Positions 9,890 to 20,433 of a stretch of 64,000 nt of DNA are shown piece after piece. Positions within the stretch are counted from its first letter, which is position 1; each line of letters starts with the position of its first letter. The translations under genes and the position numbers were made by a program. The stretch is from Rhabdophis nuchalis (lineage: Eukaryota > Chordata > Lepidosauria > Squamata > Natricidae), in assembly GCA_039707465.1 (NCBI GenBank), contig CM077644.1:94655375-94719374 (forward strand), read 5' to 3'. The notes under the pieces were generated by a model. That model ran no database searches. It saw only the letters and a program-made list of their open reading frames with translations, and was not told where the DNA came from.

Positions 9890-12095
9890 ATATTGCCATA
9901 TATTTCTAACCATATTCAATGGATGGATGCATAAATTAAATACAATGAAATGGGCTCTGCCATAATAAAATCATAGTTGTTATACCTATGCATATCACTC
10001 AAGGTAAGCCATCTGTACAGTTCCTGTAATGGGACACCCAAATTACAGTTAATAAAGCCCAAATCTTTAAGTAGATTTAATATAAACTAGTTAAATTTCA
10101 GAAAGGATAAATGCCATGTAGGGGTAATTATACATACACGCAACCACACTAACATAATTTGTCTCTCCCATGGCATCACAGCTTCACAGTCAAGAGCCAA
10201 AATGATTCCAAGATCTTAACCTACTGAAGTTTTCTGTATCAATTTGTATTTTGATATAAACATTGACATGCTGAAAGCAGCATTATGCCACAAATATGGC
10301 ATCTTAGTTCTCAGTGTTTTTCCAATCACCTCCTGGATACTATACTTGTTCCTGTTAAAAGGACAGAGAGAAATGCATCCTTTTAGCTCTGTCTTTACTA
10401 TGCCTCTTCTTGAAAAACAAAACAGTATCCCTACTAGTTTTATTTTCTGCAACTTTATTGCACAGTGGGCAGTAAGCCTTGCCCTGAGTCTTAACTCTGT
10501 GTGTCAGAGGGAAGTCACTTCTAGTGGTATTTCACTGGTGGAGAAGCGACAACTGACAACGAACATAATTTGCTGATAATTTACTACTTTGACTTTAAAA
10601 AAGAACAAAGAAAAAGCATGCCCAATTATAACGATGTGGGATTTTGTACACTACAGCATTACTTGATGGCAGAGTAAATATTTCCACAAACAGAAGCCAA
10701 ATACCCAGGGTGGCAGGAGGGGATGGACAATGGCGGTCAGTTTGAACAAAGCTAGAAGTGATGGCCAAAGCTCTTTGGATATTTAAAAACCTCAGTTCAG
10801 TAATAGGATTCTGCTTGAGTAGAGCAGAACTGATGAAAAATAATTAGCATGATTTTAAATATCCTCTTAAAATACATTGTAAATTTCTCCGCTCCCCAGG
10901 AGACCAATATAGGCTCTCTGCAAGCAAAACAATGACTTCTACAGCTTACCAAGCAGCAGACAGAATTATTTAGCAAGTCCTGCGCTAAGTTCTCTAGGCT
11001 AAAAATGAGAAAAACTCAGGGAAGAAAAAAAGAGCTGTCTTAAGTTTCAGTCAATATTTACCTCCTGGGTTAATAAATTGTGATCCTGACCTTCAGCAAA
11101 AGTCAATATCTCCTTATTATATGTACGCACCTTCTACACAGTTCGTATTTGCCCAGGTTCATCATATAATGAGCCAACTGTTTTCGGCGGCATCTTCACT
11201 TTAATTGCAAATGTCTGGACAGAGGAATCATTCATCTCTCACCGAAGCAGCTGAAGTGTCAAGAAACTAGTCACACTATGGCATATTCCACTTTTCCCTT
11301 CCTAATTGAAGTGAACCTGACCTCATCTATGGGGTGCATTTAGGTGAGGCGATAAGCAGAGAAATAACAGCGAAAAGAGCATCTCTTACAAAAAAGATAA
11401 GAAGTTTTCAGGAAGAGTTTCGGGTTCTGATTGTAGCATTTCAACAAAGCAAGAAAGGCCAATAGAATATAAAACTTAAAGGCACATCCTACCAGGAAAT
11501 TTTCTAGTACAAAGTGCATTGAAATACTTGAGTTATTATTCAAGGGGTTATTCTCTTGCATATGTTCCCTGTATGTACCAGAAATTTACCTCAGATAATT
11601 CTTTGATTATTATCTTTCTGGTTTGTAGAAGTGGTATGGCAATTCCAATTTGTACATTTGGTTTTCCACCTCCTATCACTTCTTTTTTCCTCATTAGGCA
11701 CTATTCAACACTATAAATGAGATATTTATTTATAAATTTATGTACATCAAATTTGTGTTTGCTATTTGATCATAGTGGCAGTGAAACTTTATTATTGTCC
11801 TATATCTACTATATATCTAATAAATGAATGAATGCACTATTTCTCCCATAAATGAATGAAAGTACTGTAATTTAAAAAAAAAAGATATTTGCTCTACCAA
11901 GCTCCACTGGTTTTTAAGAACAATGCTCCCTGGAAATGTACTACTTGAAAAGGGAAGATCAAATCACATGTTTAAACATCTGCCAAGATTAATATCAATA
12001 TTAATTCAATTGAACTTGACTGATTGAAGATGTGCTACCAAGTCAGTGCTGAATTAGATATTCTGGGGTTCTGGGGTTAGAATACATTTGCCATG
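9890..12095. other. No recognisable feature over 2.2 kb
   Basis: Single-copy-looking AT-rich DNA. Small frames at 10216-10576, 11340-11561 and 11519-11716 show no family motifs or codon bias that I would defend. Host non-coding DNA is the likeliest reading. Confidence 0.5.
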
Positions 12096-12280
12096 GACTA
12101 CATCAGTGGTGGGTTTCAAATTTTTTAGAACCTACTCTGTAGGTGTGGCCTATTTTGTGGGCGTGGCTTGGCAGTCATGTGACAGGGTGGGAGTGGCCAC
12201 CTTTTAAAATGTGGTGAAACTCATTTAACAACGCTCTTGCTTAGCAACCAAAATTTTGGACTCAATTGTGATGATAAATT

Positions 12281-12379
12281 CTTTCTTTCTTTCTTTCTTT
12301 CTTTCCTTCTTTCCTTCCTTCCTTCCTTCCTTCCTTCCTTCCTTCCTTCCTTCCTTCCTTCCTTCCTTCCTTTCCTTCC
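12281..12379. repeat. (TTTC)n/(TTCC)n microsatellite inside the hAT element
   Basis: CTTT units change to CTTC units. The related copies carry GAAA/GGAA tracts at the same place (15664-15749 on the opposite strand, and 44430-44480). Confidence 0.95.
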
Positions 12380-12714
12380 CATTGGGTCACTGGCAGCGGC
12401 AGGCCAGATTTACTTCCAGGTACGCCGGTGGAACCCCCTCTCACCGGTTCTCTAAATTTCACCAACCGGCTCTCGCGAGTAGGTGCGAGCCTGCAGAAAC
12501 CCACCACTGGTATGTATACACACTGAGACACATAGAAACATAGGCCCACATACACACTGCTATGAGTTCCTGAATGAAAGATGAAATGTAATCCTAATTA
12601 AATAGACACAGATGAGAATACATCTAGTAACAAATAAATGCATTTTAAACATTCTTATAGTGCTCTTGGCTTAGAAACATCAATTTTAGGTGAATGGGAC
12701 ATTTGTGCAGCCTC

Positions 12715-12735
12715 CCTCTCTCTCTCTCTCTCTCT
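12715..12735. repeat. (CT)n tract at a recombination junction
   Basis: A CT dinucleotide run where the homology to the inverted copy near 15.3 kb ends. The partner has a (GA)n tract at the equivalent point (15225-15321). Confidence 0.9.
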
Positions 12736-12950
12736 TCTTTCTTTCCATTCTTCCTTCCTTTCCTTTCCTTCCCTTCCCATTTGGTCACTGGCAGCAGCGG
12801 GCCAGAATTACTTCCAGGTATGCCAGTGGAACCCCCTCTCACCGGTTCTCTAAATTTCACCAACCGGCTCTCGCGAGTAGGTGCGAGCCTGCAGAAACCC
12901 ACCACTGGACTACATCTATCTCTGGACAGTACATTTCTTGCTTGAATGGC

Positions 12951-13249
12951 CCCAGGGGTGGGTTGCTCCTGGCATTACTACCAGTTCAGTATGTGCATGC
13001 CAAACGTGTGTTCTGTGTGCACAAAAATAGGCCTGCGCATACGCAAAATGTTTAAAAGAGGGGGGAAGAAATTGTGCAATTACAATTGTTCTGTGCATGC
13101 GCAGAACCAAAAATCAAGATGGCGGCCCAATAGGAGAACTGGTTCGGGGGCGTGGCAGGCCTGGGTCGCTGCCAGTTCCAGCGACCCAAGCTGCCAAACC
13201 ACTACTGTTTCAGCTGAACCAGTCCAAACTGGGAGGAACCCACCTCTGG
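12951..13249. mobile_element. hAT-like miniature element (GGGGTGGGTTGCT ends)
   Basis: Begins AGGGGTGGGTTGCTCCTGGC and ends GAGGAACCCACCTCTGG, near-complementary termini like the copy at 61057-61302. The flanks (TGGCCCCA, TGGCCCAG) match imperfectly, so the exact ends are uncertain by a base or two. The interior has no coding signal. Confidence 0.65.
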
Positions 13250-13259
13250 CCCAGATATA

Positions 13260-13765
13260 GAGTTTACCTACTTGCACTGAGGTAACTGAAAGAAATGGTT
13301 CTTTTAAACAAAGTTTTCTATCAATACATCTGCAACAATAAAAATTTGAAGCTGCATTTGAATATAATACTGTACCTGTTTTTATACAAATTGTCTATCA
13401 TGTGTGGTATTCTTTTAAAAGTGTCCCCTTGTTTGGGACTCTTTTTAAAATTAAAATAGGGTAAATCATAATTCAGGGTATTACACTGCACTCTAATCTG
13501 GTTTTATTAAGTTTCTTTGATAGCCTTGGAACACAAAGTATTGATGGTTTTTTTTTTGACAGGTAGACAAATAGTGGCAAGAACTTAGAATGGATGTGGA
13601 TATTTTCATGTGGTAGTAAACATGTTGTAAGATTGCTCTAATGAAAAGATGACCAAGAGAAGGTCAATATGATGACAAGGAACGGCTATTTTTATCCCAT
13701 CTGATTAAGCCTTGTTAATTATACACAACAAAGGCTCAATAATTGTTTTCTATCCAGTTCCAGGT
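13260..13765. other. No recognisable feature
   Basis: Non-repetitive AT-rich sequence with a short T run near 13549. Confidence 0.45.
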
Positions 13766-13773
13766 GCCTAGAT

Positions 13774-13908
13774 CAGGGGTCTGCAAAGTTGGCTCTTTTA
13801 AGACTGGTGGACTTCAATTCCCAGAATTCCACAGCCAGCATAGCTGGCTGTGGAATTCTGGGAGTTGAAGTCCACCAGTCTTAAAAGCGCCAACTTTGCA
13901 GACCCCTG
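13774..13908. mobile_element. Palindromic hAT-like miniature element, copy 2 (135 bp)
   Basis: Termini are CAGGGGTCTGCAAAGTTGGC and its complement. The arms meet at a CAGCCAGCATAGCTGGCTG centre. An exact 8-bp duplication GCCTAGAT lies at 13766-13773 and 13909-13916. Confidence 0.92.
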
Positions 13909-13916
13909 GCCTAGAT

Positions 13917-14785
13917 AATTGAATTACAGTATATAAGATTATGGGTATTTTGCTTGTATTTGTATTTTGTAAATAAGATTACCTAGAGAAATGCCTTTAA
14001 AATGCCTTATTTGGTTCGTTCAGCAATATCTGCATCCTTAGCATCCAAGCAGTGATTACTGATGCCAAGCCTCCTAAAGGTATCTCTTCCACCCATTGTT
14101 GACCTAGTCTTAAATTATTATTTATTCTTCCATTTAATCATTTGTAGGATTGACAAGCCACTCTCCATTGATAGCTCACCGCTTATGAGATGCTAAGTCC
14201 AAGTTCAGGATTTGAGCTGAGCTGCTTTCCAAGGTACCCTCTTATTTTCTCATCAGAGTGTGCAAATTCTGTTTGATAAAAGAGACACTCAGATGTGAGG
14301 AGAATACGTAAGTGAAGCTTGTGAAGTAACTCTTCTTTCATTAGCAATCTCTCTAACTGTTGCTATGGAATTTGACCATAAAGGGAGAGATAGAACCGAG
14401 CTGGGGAAAACAACTAAAATAAAAATGGAAGATTGTGTAGTTTTCTAATTTTCTTTTTTAAAGAAAAACCTCAGACTTGTCAGTTACCTCAGCAGCAGTG
14501 AAAGTAAGGCTAGACTTGCTAAATTTATTTTTAGGTGTGTTTCAGAGAAGAAATTGGATGGGTCATGCAAAAACCTAGGCTGGTAAGTCGTAGCTAGAAG
14601 CTAGCAAAATGTAGATTTTTTTCCCCCTTACTCCCAGAATTTCATTGACAAGTTTTTTCCCCCAAAATATATTTTGTACAACTTTAAAACCCACACTTCA
14701 AATGGCATGTAGTGTCTTTGTTTATTTTGTATTTTGTTTATATTTTTGCTGTTCTTATTGTTTCAGATATTTATGCTGTTCTTAT
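13917..14785. other. No recognisable feature
   Basis: AT-rich DNA with no supported element. The plus frame that starts at 14645 becomes meaningful only once it enters the CR1 at about 14806. Confidence 0.45.
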
Positions 14786-14805
14786 TCTTCTTTGTGGCAC
14801 CATCT

Positions 14806-15125
14806 CAGAGGGTGCCACAAAGAAGAGGGAGTCAAACTATTCTCCAAGGCACCTGGGGGCAGGACAAGAAGCAATGGGTGGAAACTAATCAAGGAGAGAA
14901 GCAACTTAGAACTAAGGAGAAATTTCCTGACAGTAAGAACAATTAACCTCTGGAACAGCTTGCCTCCAGAAGTTGTGAATGCCCCAACCCTGGAAGTCTT
15001 TAAAAAGATGTTAGATAGCCATTTGTCTGAAATGGTATAAGGTTCCTGCCCACGCAGGGGGTTGGACTAGAAGACCTACAAGGTCCCTTCCAACTCTGCT
15101 ATTGTATTATTGTATTGTATTGTTT
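14806..15125 (+). mobile_element. CR1 LINE 3' fragment with hairpin at its 5' junction
   Basis: The last part of RT plus the 3' UTR and a (TATTG)n tail. The frame to 15040 reads CHKEEGVKLFSKAPGGRTRS, then LELRRNFLTVRTINLWNSLP, and ends HLSEMV. It is 5'-truncated at about 14806, where a 15-bp inverted repeat (CTTCTTTGTGGCACC at 14790 and its complement at 14811) marks the join. It has no endonuclease or catalytic palm. Confidence 0.9.
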
Positions 15126-15222
15126 TATTGCTTGATATAGTCATTTGGCCATAGTTATTTGTTCACAATAGACAGCCAAATACATTTCCCAAATAAAAAA
15201 ATGGATGGATGGAGGGGGGGGG

Positions 15223-15927
<705 letters not shown>

Positions 15928-15954
15928 ATACATACACACAAATATGCATATGAA

Positions 15955-15955
15955 T

Positions 15956-15981
<26 letters not shown>
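15955..15981. repeat. (CA)n microsatellite
   Basis: A CA dinucleotide run just beyond the hAT element. Confidence 0.95.
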
Positions 15982-15986
<5 letters not shown>

Positions 15987-16347
15987 ACCCTGAAATGTAG
16001 GCTGGACTGGAATAGAATGATTGTCCCAAAGATGCCGCAATAGTGGAAACACACACGCACACATACATGCACACACAGAGAAACAGCAAAGAAAACAGAG
16101 AGTGCAGTGTTTCCAACTGCAGTAGGAGAGCATAGAAGAGTGAAAAGAAAACTGGTTAAAAAGATTTCCCGTAGAGAACAGCAGGCATATCATCTTGCTC
16201 CCCTAGTGTAGATTTTTTATAGTTCTAAAAATGTCATGAGGGAAACTTCTTCATTTTTCTTTAAAAAATATGTCTTATAAATAAGTGTTGTTGTTTTTTT
16301 AAGAAAAACTAAAAAGAAAGAAACCATATTTAATACATGGTGTAAGG

Positions 16348-16462
16348 CAGGGATGTCCAAACTTGGGAACTTTAAGACTTGTGGTCTTCAAGCTATGCTG
16401 GCTGGGGAATTCTGGGAGTTGAAGTCCACAAGTCTTAAAGTTCCCAAGTTTGGACATCCCTG
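16348..16462. mobile_element. Palindromic hAT-like miniature element, copy 3 (115 bp)
   Basis: Termini are CAGGGATGTCCAAACTTGGG and its complement. The flanking duplication is GTGTAAGG versus GTGTAAAG (7 of 8). Confidence 0.88.
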
Positions 16463-16469
16463 GTGTAAA

Positions 16470-17215
16470 GCAACTTAGTGATAAGAAACCAAAACATAGG
16501 ACTTTTGATTGAAGAGCAAGGCAGATGTTGCAGGCAGGGTAAATATATGGCCCATTAATAACATCGTGTATTCAGAAGGAACTGAACCAAATCCAAAACT
16601 TTTTCTGTGAGATTCGAATTCAGCTTTTTGCTCACATCCATCGTTACTTGATAACAAACAAAGCCACATTAAGCAGAATTTTGCTTATGGGAATAAGACA
16701 TCACTTAAATCCCCATTACATTTGGTAAAGCTTGTGAGCAGTCGAAACGGCCTTTTCTTTATGCCTAATGTCTTTCCTCTCCCTTAATTGTTTTCTTGTG
16801 GTGATTAACCTTCGCCTAGAATCTTTCTGTTGATTTTTCCAAACTGTTCCCACAGGGTAGCAATGCATAGGTAAAGCAGTGTTACAACACAAGAAAGAAA
16901 CTTCCAAATGGTTCTTTTCTGACTCTAACCACATAGAGTGGCTAGCTCACTGTTGCAATGGTTGGGATGGGCAGACTTACTTCTCTCCTGCCCATATATT
17001 TAATTTTAATTTATAAAAAAATGTTTTATATTAAATTTCTGTGGAGATTCTCAATCATACAGGTCATGGTTGTCCCAAGAAGGCTCCGCACCCATTTGCA
17101 CTCCTCAGGTGATCCTGAGTACACAGATAAACCTCCAAGTGGCCTCAAGGGCTCTCTGAAAGGATGCAAAGGACCAGCTGTCTGCAAGGAATATAAATCC
17201 TTCCATTCGCCATCA
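16470..17215. other. No recognisable feature
   Basis: No supported element or gene. Small frames on either strand lack motifs. Confidence 0.45.
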
Positions 17216-17219
17216 TCCA

Positions 17220-17310
17220 GTCAGAACTGAAGAAGCTTATTGGATGAGAAGCAAAACATCTTCGAAGGGGAAAAAAAATAAGAAAGTTCAGTTGCTTCCT
17301 GAAAAAGCAG
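17220..17310. repeat. Foldback repeat with CTTATTGGATGAGAAGC, copy 2 (one arm)
   Basis: One arm (GATGAGAAGCAAAACATCTTC, then AGTTCAGTTGCTTCCTG) matches the copies at 6.0 and 40.4 kb. The other arm is missing or diverged. Confidence 0.5.
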
Positions 17311-17459
17311 CTTTGGGATATTGTATTAAATTGTTGTCAAGGTCTATTTTGCAATTTCCTAGTAGGAAATAAGGGAATACGACTGGCAAAAATGTTTCAG
17401 ATATACCTGTGGAAGGAAAGGTTCGGAGAAGGAAGTCTAAGTAAGCATTATCTCTATTT

Positions 17460-17922
17460 CAGGGATGTCAAACTCAAGTCCACGGGGTCAGAGGTTGCCA
17501 ATTATTTTACTACCAGTTTGGGTGTGCTCCCATGCATGTGTGAGGCTTCTGCGCATGCACAGAAGCATCCGGGTGGATGGGCGGAGCCTCTCACTGCCAC
17601 TACTACTGGTTGGGCTGATCTGGCAGCAACCTACCACTGCACAGAGTGCTTAGATCTGAAAACAGCTGCACTGAAAACAGCCAAGGACTGGCCCTCTGTG
17701 CCTCTGCCAGTGAAAATGGAGCTCAGGAGACTGCAATGGTGATGAGGCTGCAGAGTGTAGCAGGAGGCCACTGCAGCCAACCCGTTTTCCCTGGCAGAGC
17801 ACTTGGGCTTCCACATGCGCCCCTGACATGAGTGACATTGAGCAGGCCACACCCACCCTGGGCCCCTGAGGTCAAAGACAACCCTGATGCAGCCCTCAAT
17901 GAAATCGAGTTTGACACCCCTG
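17460..17922. mobile_element. hAT-like element, CAGGGATGTCAAACTC ends (463 bp)
   Basis: Ends are CAGGGATGTCAAACTC and GAGTTTGACACCCCTG. The flanks CTCTATTT and CTCTTTCT agree at 6 of 8, a decayed duplication. The right third matches the right end of the element at 29188-30377, so they are one family. There is no transposase. Confidence 0.75.
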
Positions 17923-17929
17923 CTCTTTC

Positions 17930-19370
17930 TGGTTAAATGGTGTAAAAAACTCAGCCATCACAAGCTTATATCAACGTAAACCTCTTAAAAACCAGCCTTG
18001 CCTTTAGCATCCTGACTGAAAGAAAAATGTTTATAATGTACATATTACATTGATTTCTGCTCTTTGATCAATAGCAAGATTGACTGCCCTAATTTGAGTC
18101 AAATTTCACCTCTTTGGGTCGCCAAACCTCAATATTGATTCCAACGGAAGACAATATCTATTTAATACTTACCGCCATGTTAAGCCAACTGCCTCAAATT
18201 CTTCTGAGCCTTCTCCCCCCACCTCATCCGAGAAACAAAAAATAAATGTCTTCCTTTTTTTTTCCTTTGGCTCTTCATATGCAACGAGAGCCACATTTCT
18301 TTCCTCTACCTCAGTCAGCTGGTGGGCCAAAGCTTTAACTTGGAACTTATTGGAAAAGAAAAGCAAGATGTGAAAAATTCTAATTAGTCATCCTAAAGAG
18401 AGGCTTTGATTTTCTCCAAGTTTCATTAAGAAACCAAACTAACCCAGCCTCGTTTATAATTCAATATCCTTGTCTCCATAAAACGTAACAGATGTTCTAC
18501 ACCTGTTAAATGGAAGAGACAGCCTGCAACTAAAGACATTTAACCTGCAAACAATAATAAATGTTTTCAAGTTTTTTTGGACGGGTTTAGTGGCACGGTA
18601 TGAATCATTGGGAGGGTTGGTGGGGGAAGGCGTTCAAATGCAATTTCCCAAATTTGGTGGTAGCAAATCTATCTCCACCTGACTGTAACATCTATTTGGG
18701 TCATAAATTATATCAATAGCAATTAAAATATGCAGAACCTTTTCTCCCAAGCCTAGGCAACATCTCATTCTTGAATGACAAACTTGAGTGGAGCCAGATG
18801 GGATAAATTTGTCTAATTCCCTTTTCATAGGTCATCTGTATAATTTAATGGAAAACAACTAGAGTTGGCAGCTATGCTATATGAGTGTGCTGAGAACAAA
18901 TTATGAGGCTCAGGTTTGGACAGAAGTATGCAACAAAGAAGACACGATTGTACGCATTAAATTAAGAAGGGAATTCTAGCCAATGCGGCTTTTTGAGCTA
19001 TAGGGATTAAAGAAAGAAAAGAAGTGTCTCTGCCTGCCAACAAACACATATTTTTATCCTAGGCTAAAACTACTTCACCCAATAATTCACATATTGCTTG
19101 CTACCCCTTGACATTTTTCATTGCGGTCAGGCTTTGAAGTGGCCAGCCTCCGGTTACTTTCTACTACAATAGGGTGGGAAGTGATGTAAATATGCTACTC
19201 CAATGTATAAATCTGGAACAATAACCTGCATTATCAAACAACATAAACAAATAAGAACATGCATGCAGCAATGTCATCCACAAAAGCACGTTGAACATTT
19301 CTATACTTAGATCAGTAATGCAATTTATGTAACCAAATTCACATCTGCCGTTCTTCCATTGGGATCACAG
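17930..19370. other. No recognisable feature over 1.4 kb
   Basis: Non-coding-looking DNA. I found no transposon termini or RNA gene. Confidence 0.45.
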
Positions 19371-19375
19371 CAGTG

Positions 19376-19570
19376 GTGATATTCAGCCGGTTTGGATTGG
19401 TTCAAGCGAACCAGTAGTAGCGACCTGTGGATGGGCCTGCCCACCCGCCCTGGCGCTATGCTGTCTTATTTAGCCGAGTTTTCTAAGCCATGCACATGCG
19501 TGCAAGCCATGCACATGTGTAAAGTGCATGTGCAGAAGCCCACATGCATGCATGCACACACTAATTCTTA
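19376..19570. mobile_element. Partial hAT-like miniature (CAGTGGTGATATTC end)
   Basis: The left end CAGTGGTGATATTCAGCCGG is like the element at 28751. The interior shares CCCTGGCGCTATGCTGTC with it. A right end with a matching duplication is not visible, so it is probably truncated. Confidence 0.5.
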
Positions 19571-19615
19571 AGTATCATGTTAATTGTTACTGTAGTTTAT
19601 TTAGTCCTGTTATAC

Positions 19616-20141
19616 CAGTGGTGGGTTTCAAATTTTTTTAGAACCTCTTCTGTGGGTGTGGCCTGCTTTGTGGGAGTGGCTTGCTGGCCATGTGACTGGG
19701 TGGGAGTGGCTTGCCAGCCATGTGACCAGGTGGGAGTGGCTTGCCAGCCATGTGACTGAGTGGGAGTAGCTTGGCAGTCATGTGACTGGGCGGCCGTGGC
19801 CAACTTGTAAAATGTGGTGAAACTCACTTAACAATGCTCTTGCTTAGCATCCAGAATGTTGGCTCAGAAACTCTGGCATTTGAAGCATGCAAGTCTTAAA
19901 GCTGTCAAGTTACAAGACCCTTGCACCCCTAACCCTTTAGGGGGGAAAACCCCCAGGGGTGTTCAAATTTGACAGCTTTAAGACTTGTGGACTTCAACTC
20001 CCAGAATTCCTCCTCTCGCTCTTCCTCTTGATGATGTGTGGAGGGGCGGGGGGAGGAAGCTGGAACCGGTTCTGAACGGCACTGTAGATTTGTGGAACCT
20101 CTTCTATAGAAGAGGTTAGAACTGGCAGGAACCCACCCCTG
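19616..20141. mobile_element. hAT-type miniature element (526 bp) with internal minisatellite and nested palindrome
   Basis: The left end is CAGTGGTGGGTTTC and the right end is AGGAACCCACCCCTG, with an exact 8-bp duplication TGTTATAC (19608-19615, 20142-20149). It holds a 30-bp minisatellite at 19671-19790. At about 19875-20005 it also holds arms like the CAGGGG palindromic family (CAAGTCTTAAAGCTGTCAAG and its near complement). Confidence 0.88.
19671..19790. repeat. 30-bp minisatellite, four units
   Basis: Units of the form TGGGAGTGGCTTGCCAGCC plus ATGTGACYRGG repeat four times with few changes. The simpler relatives at 12.1, 15.5 and 44.3 kb have this unit about once, so the array grew inside this copy. 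Confidence 0.9.
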
Positions 20142-20433
20142 TGTTATACTGACTTATACCAATGGTGGAATCCATACTATACAGCAAGCCAAAGGAAGCT
20201 AACTTTGTTTTGTTAATCTAGCCTCTGTTTTGTACAGTAAATGTGAAGACACCCTCAGGGTGACACCTGGAAACTTCTTATAGGTTTTTAGGAGTAGCAA
20301 TATGGAAATAGTTTTCCATTGTCTTCTTCCAAAATGTTTCTTTTTAACTTCCCAAACTAGTCTATCAACACCACCAACTTCGGAGAGGCTCCCATTCCAA
20401 TTGTAACCAGGCCTAATCCTTGTAAACTTTTTT

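Larger units (their letters stand above)
12104..12907. mobile_element. hAT-type miniature element (CAGTGGTGGG ends), chimeric
   Basis: The outer ends are CAGTGGTGGGTTTC and its complement, with an exact 8-bp duplication GACTACAT (12096-12103 and 12908-12915). Inside it is not simple. 12104-12509 is already a full element by comparison with 15526-15927. 12510-12714 is about 205 bp of DNA that is the natural flank of the 15.5-kb copy, in inverted orientation. 12715-12907 is a second right half of the element. The complement of the other copy's duplication (GTATGTAT) sits at the internal join at 12510. Confidence 0.88.
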
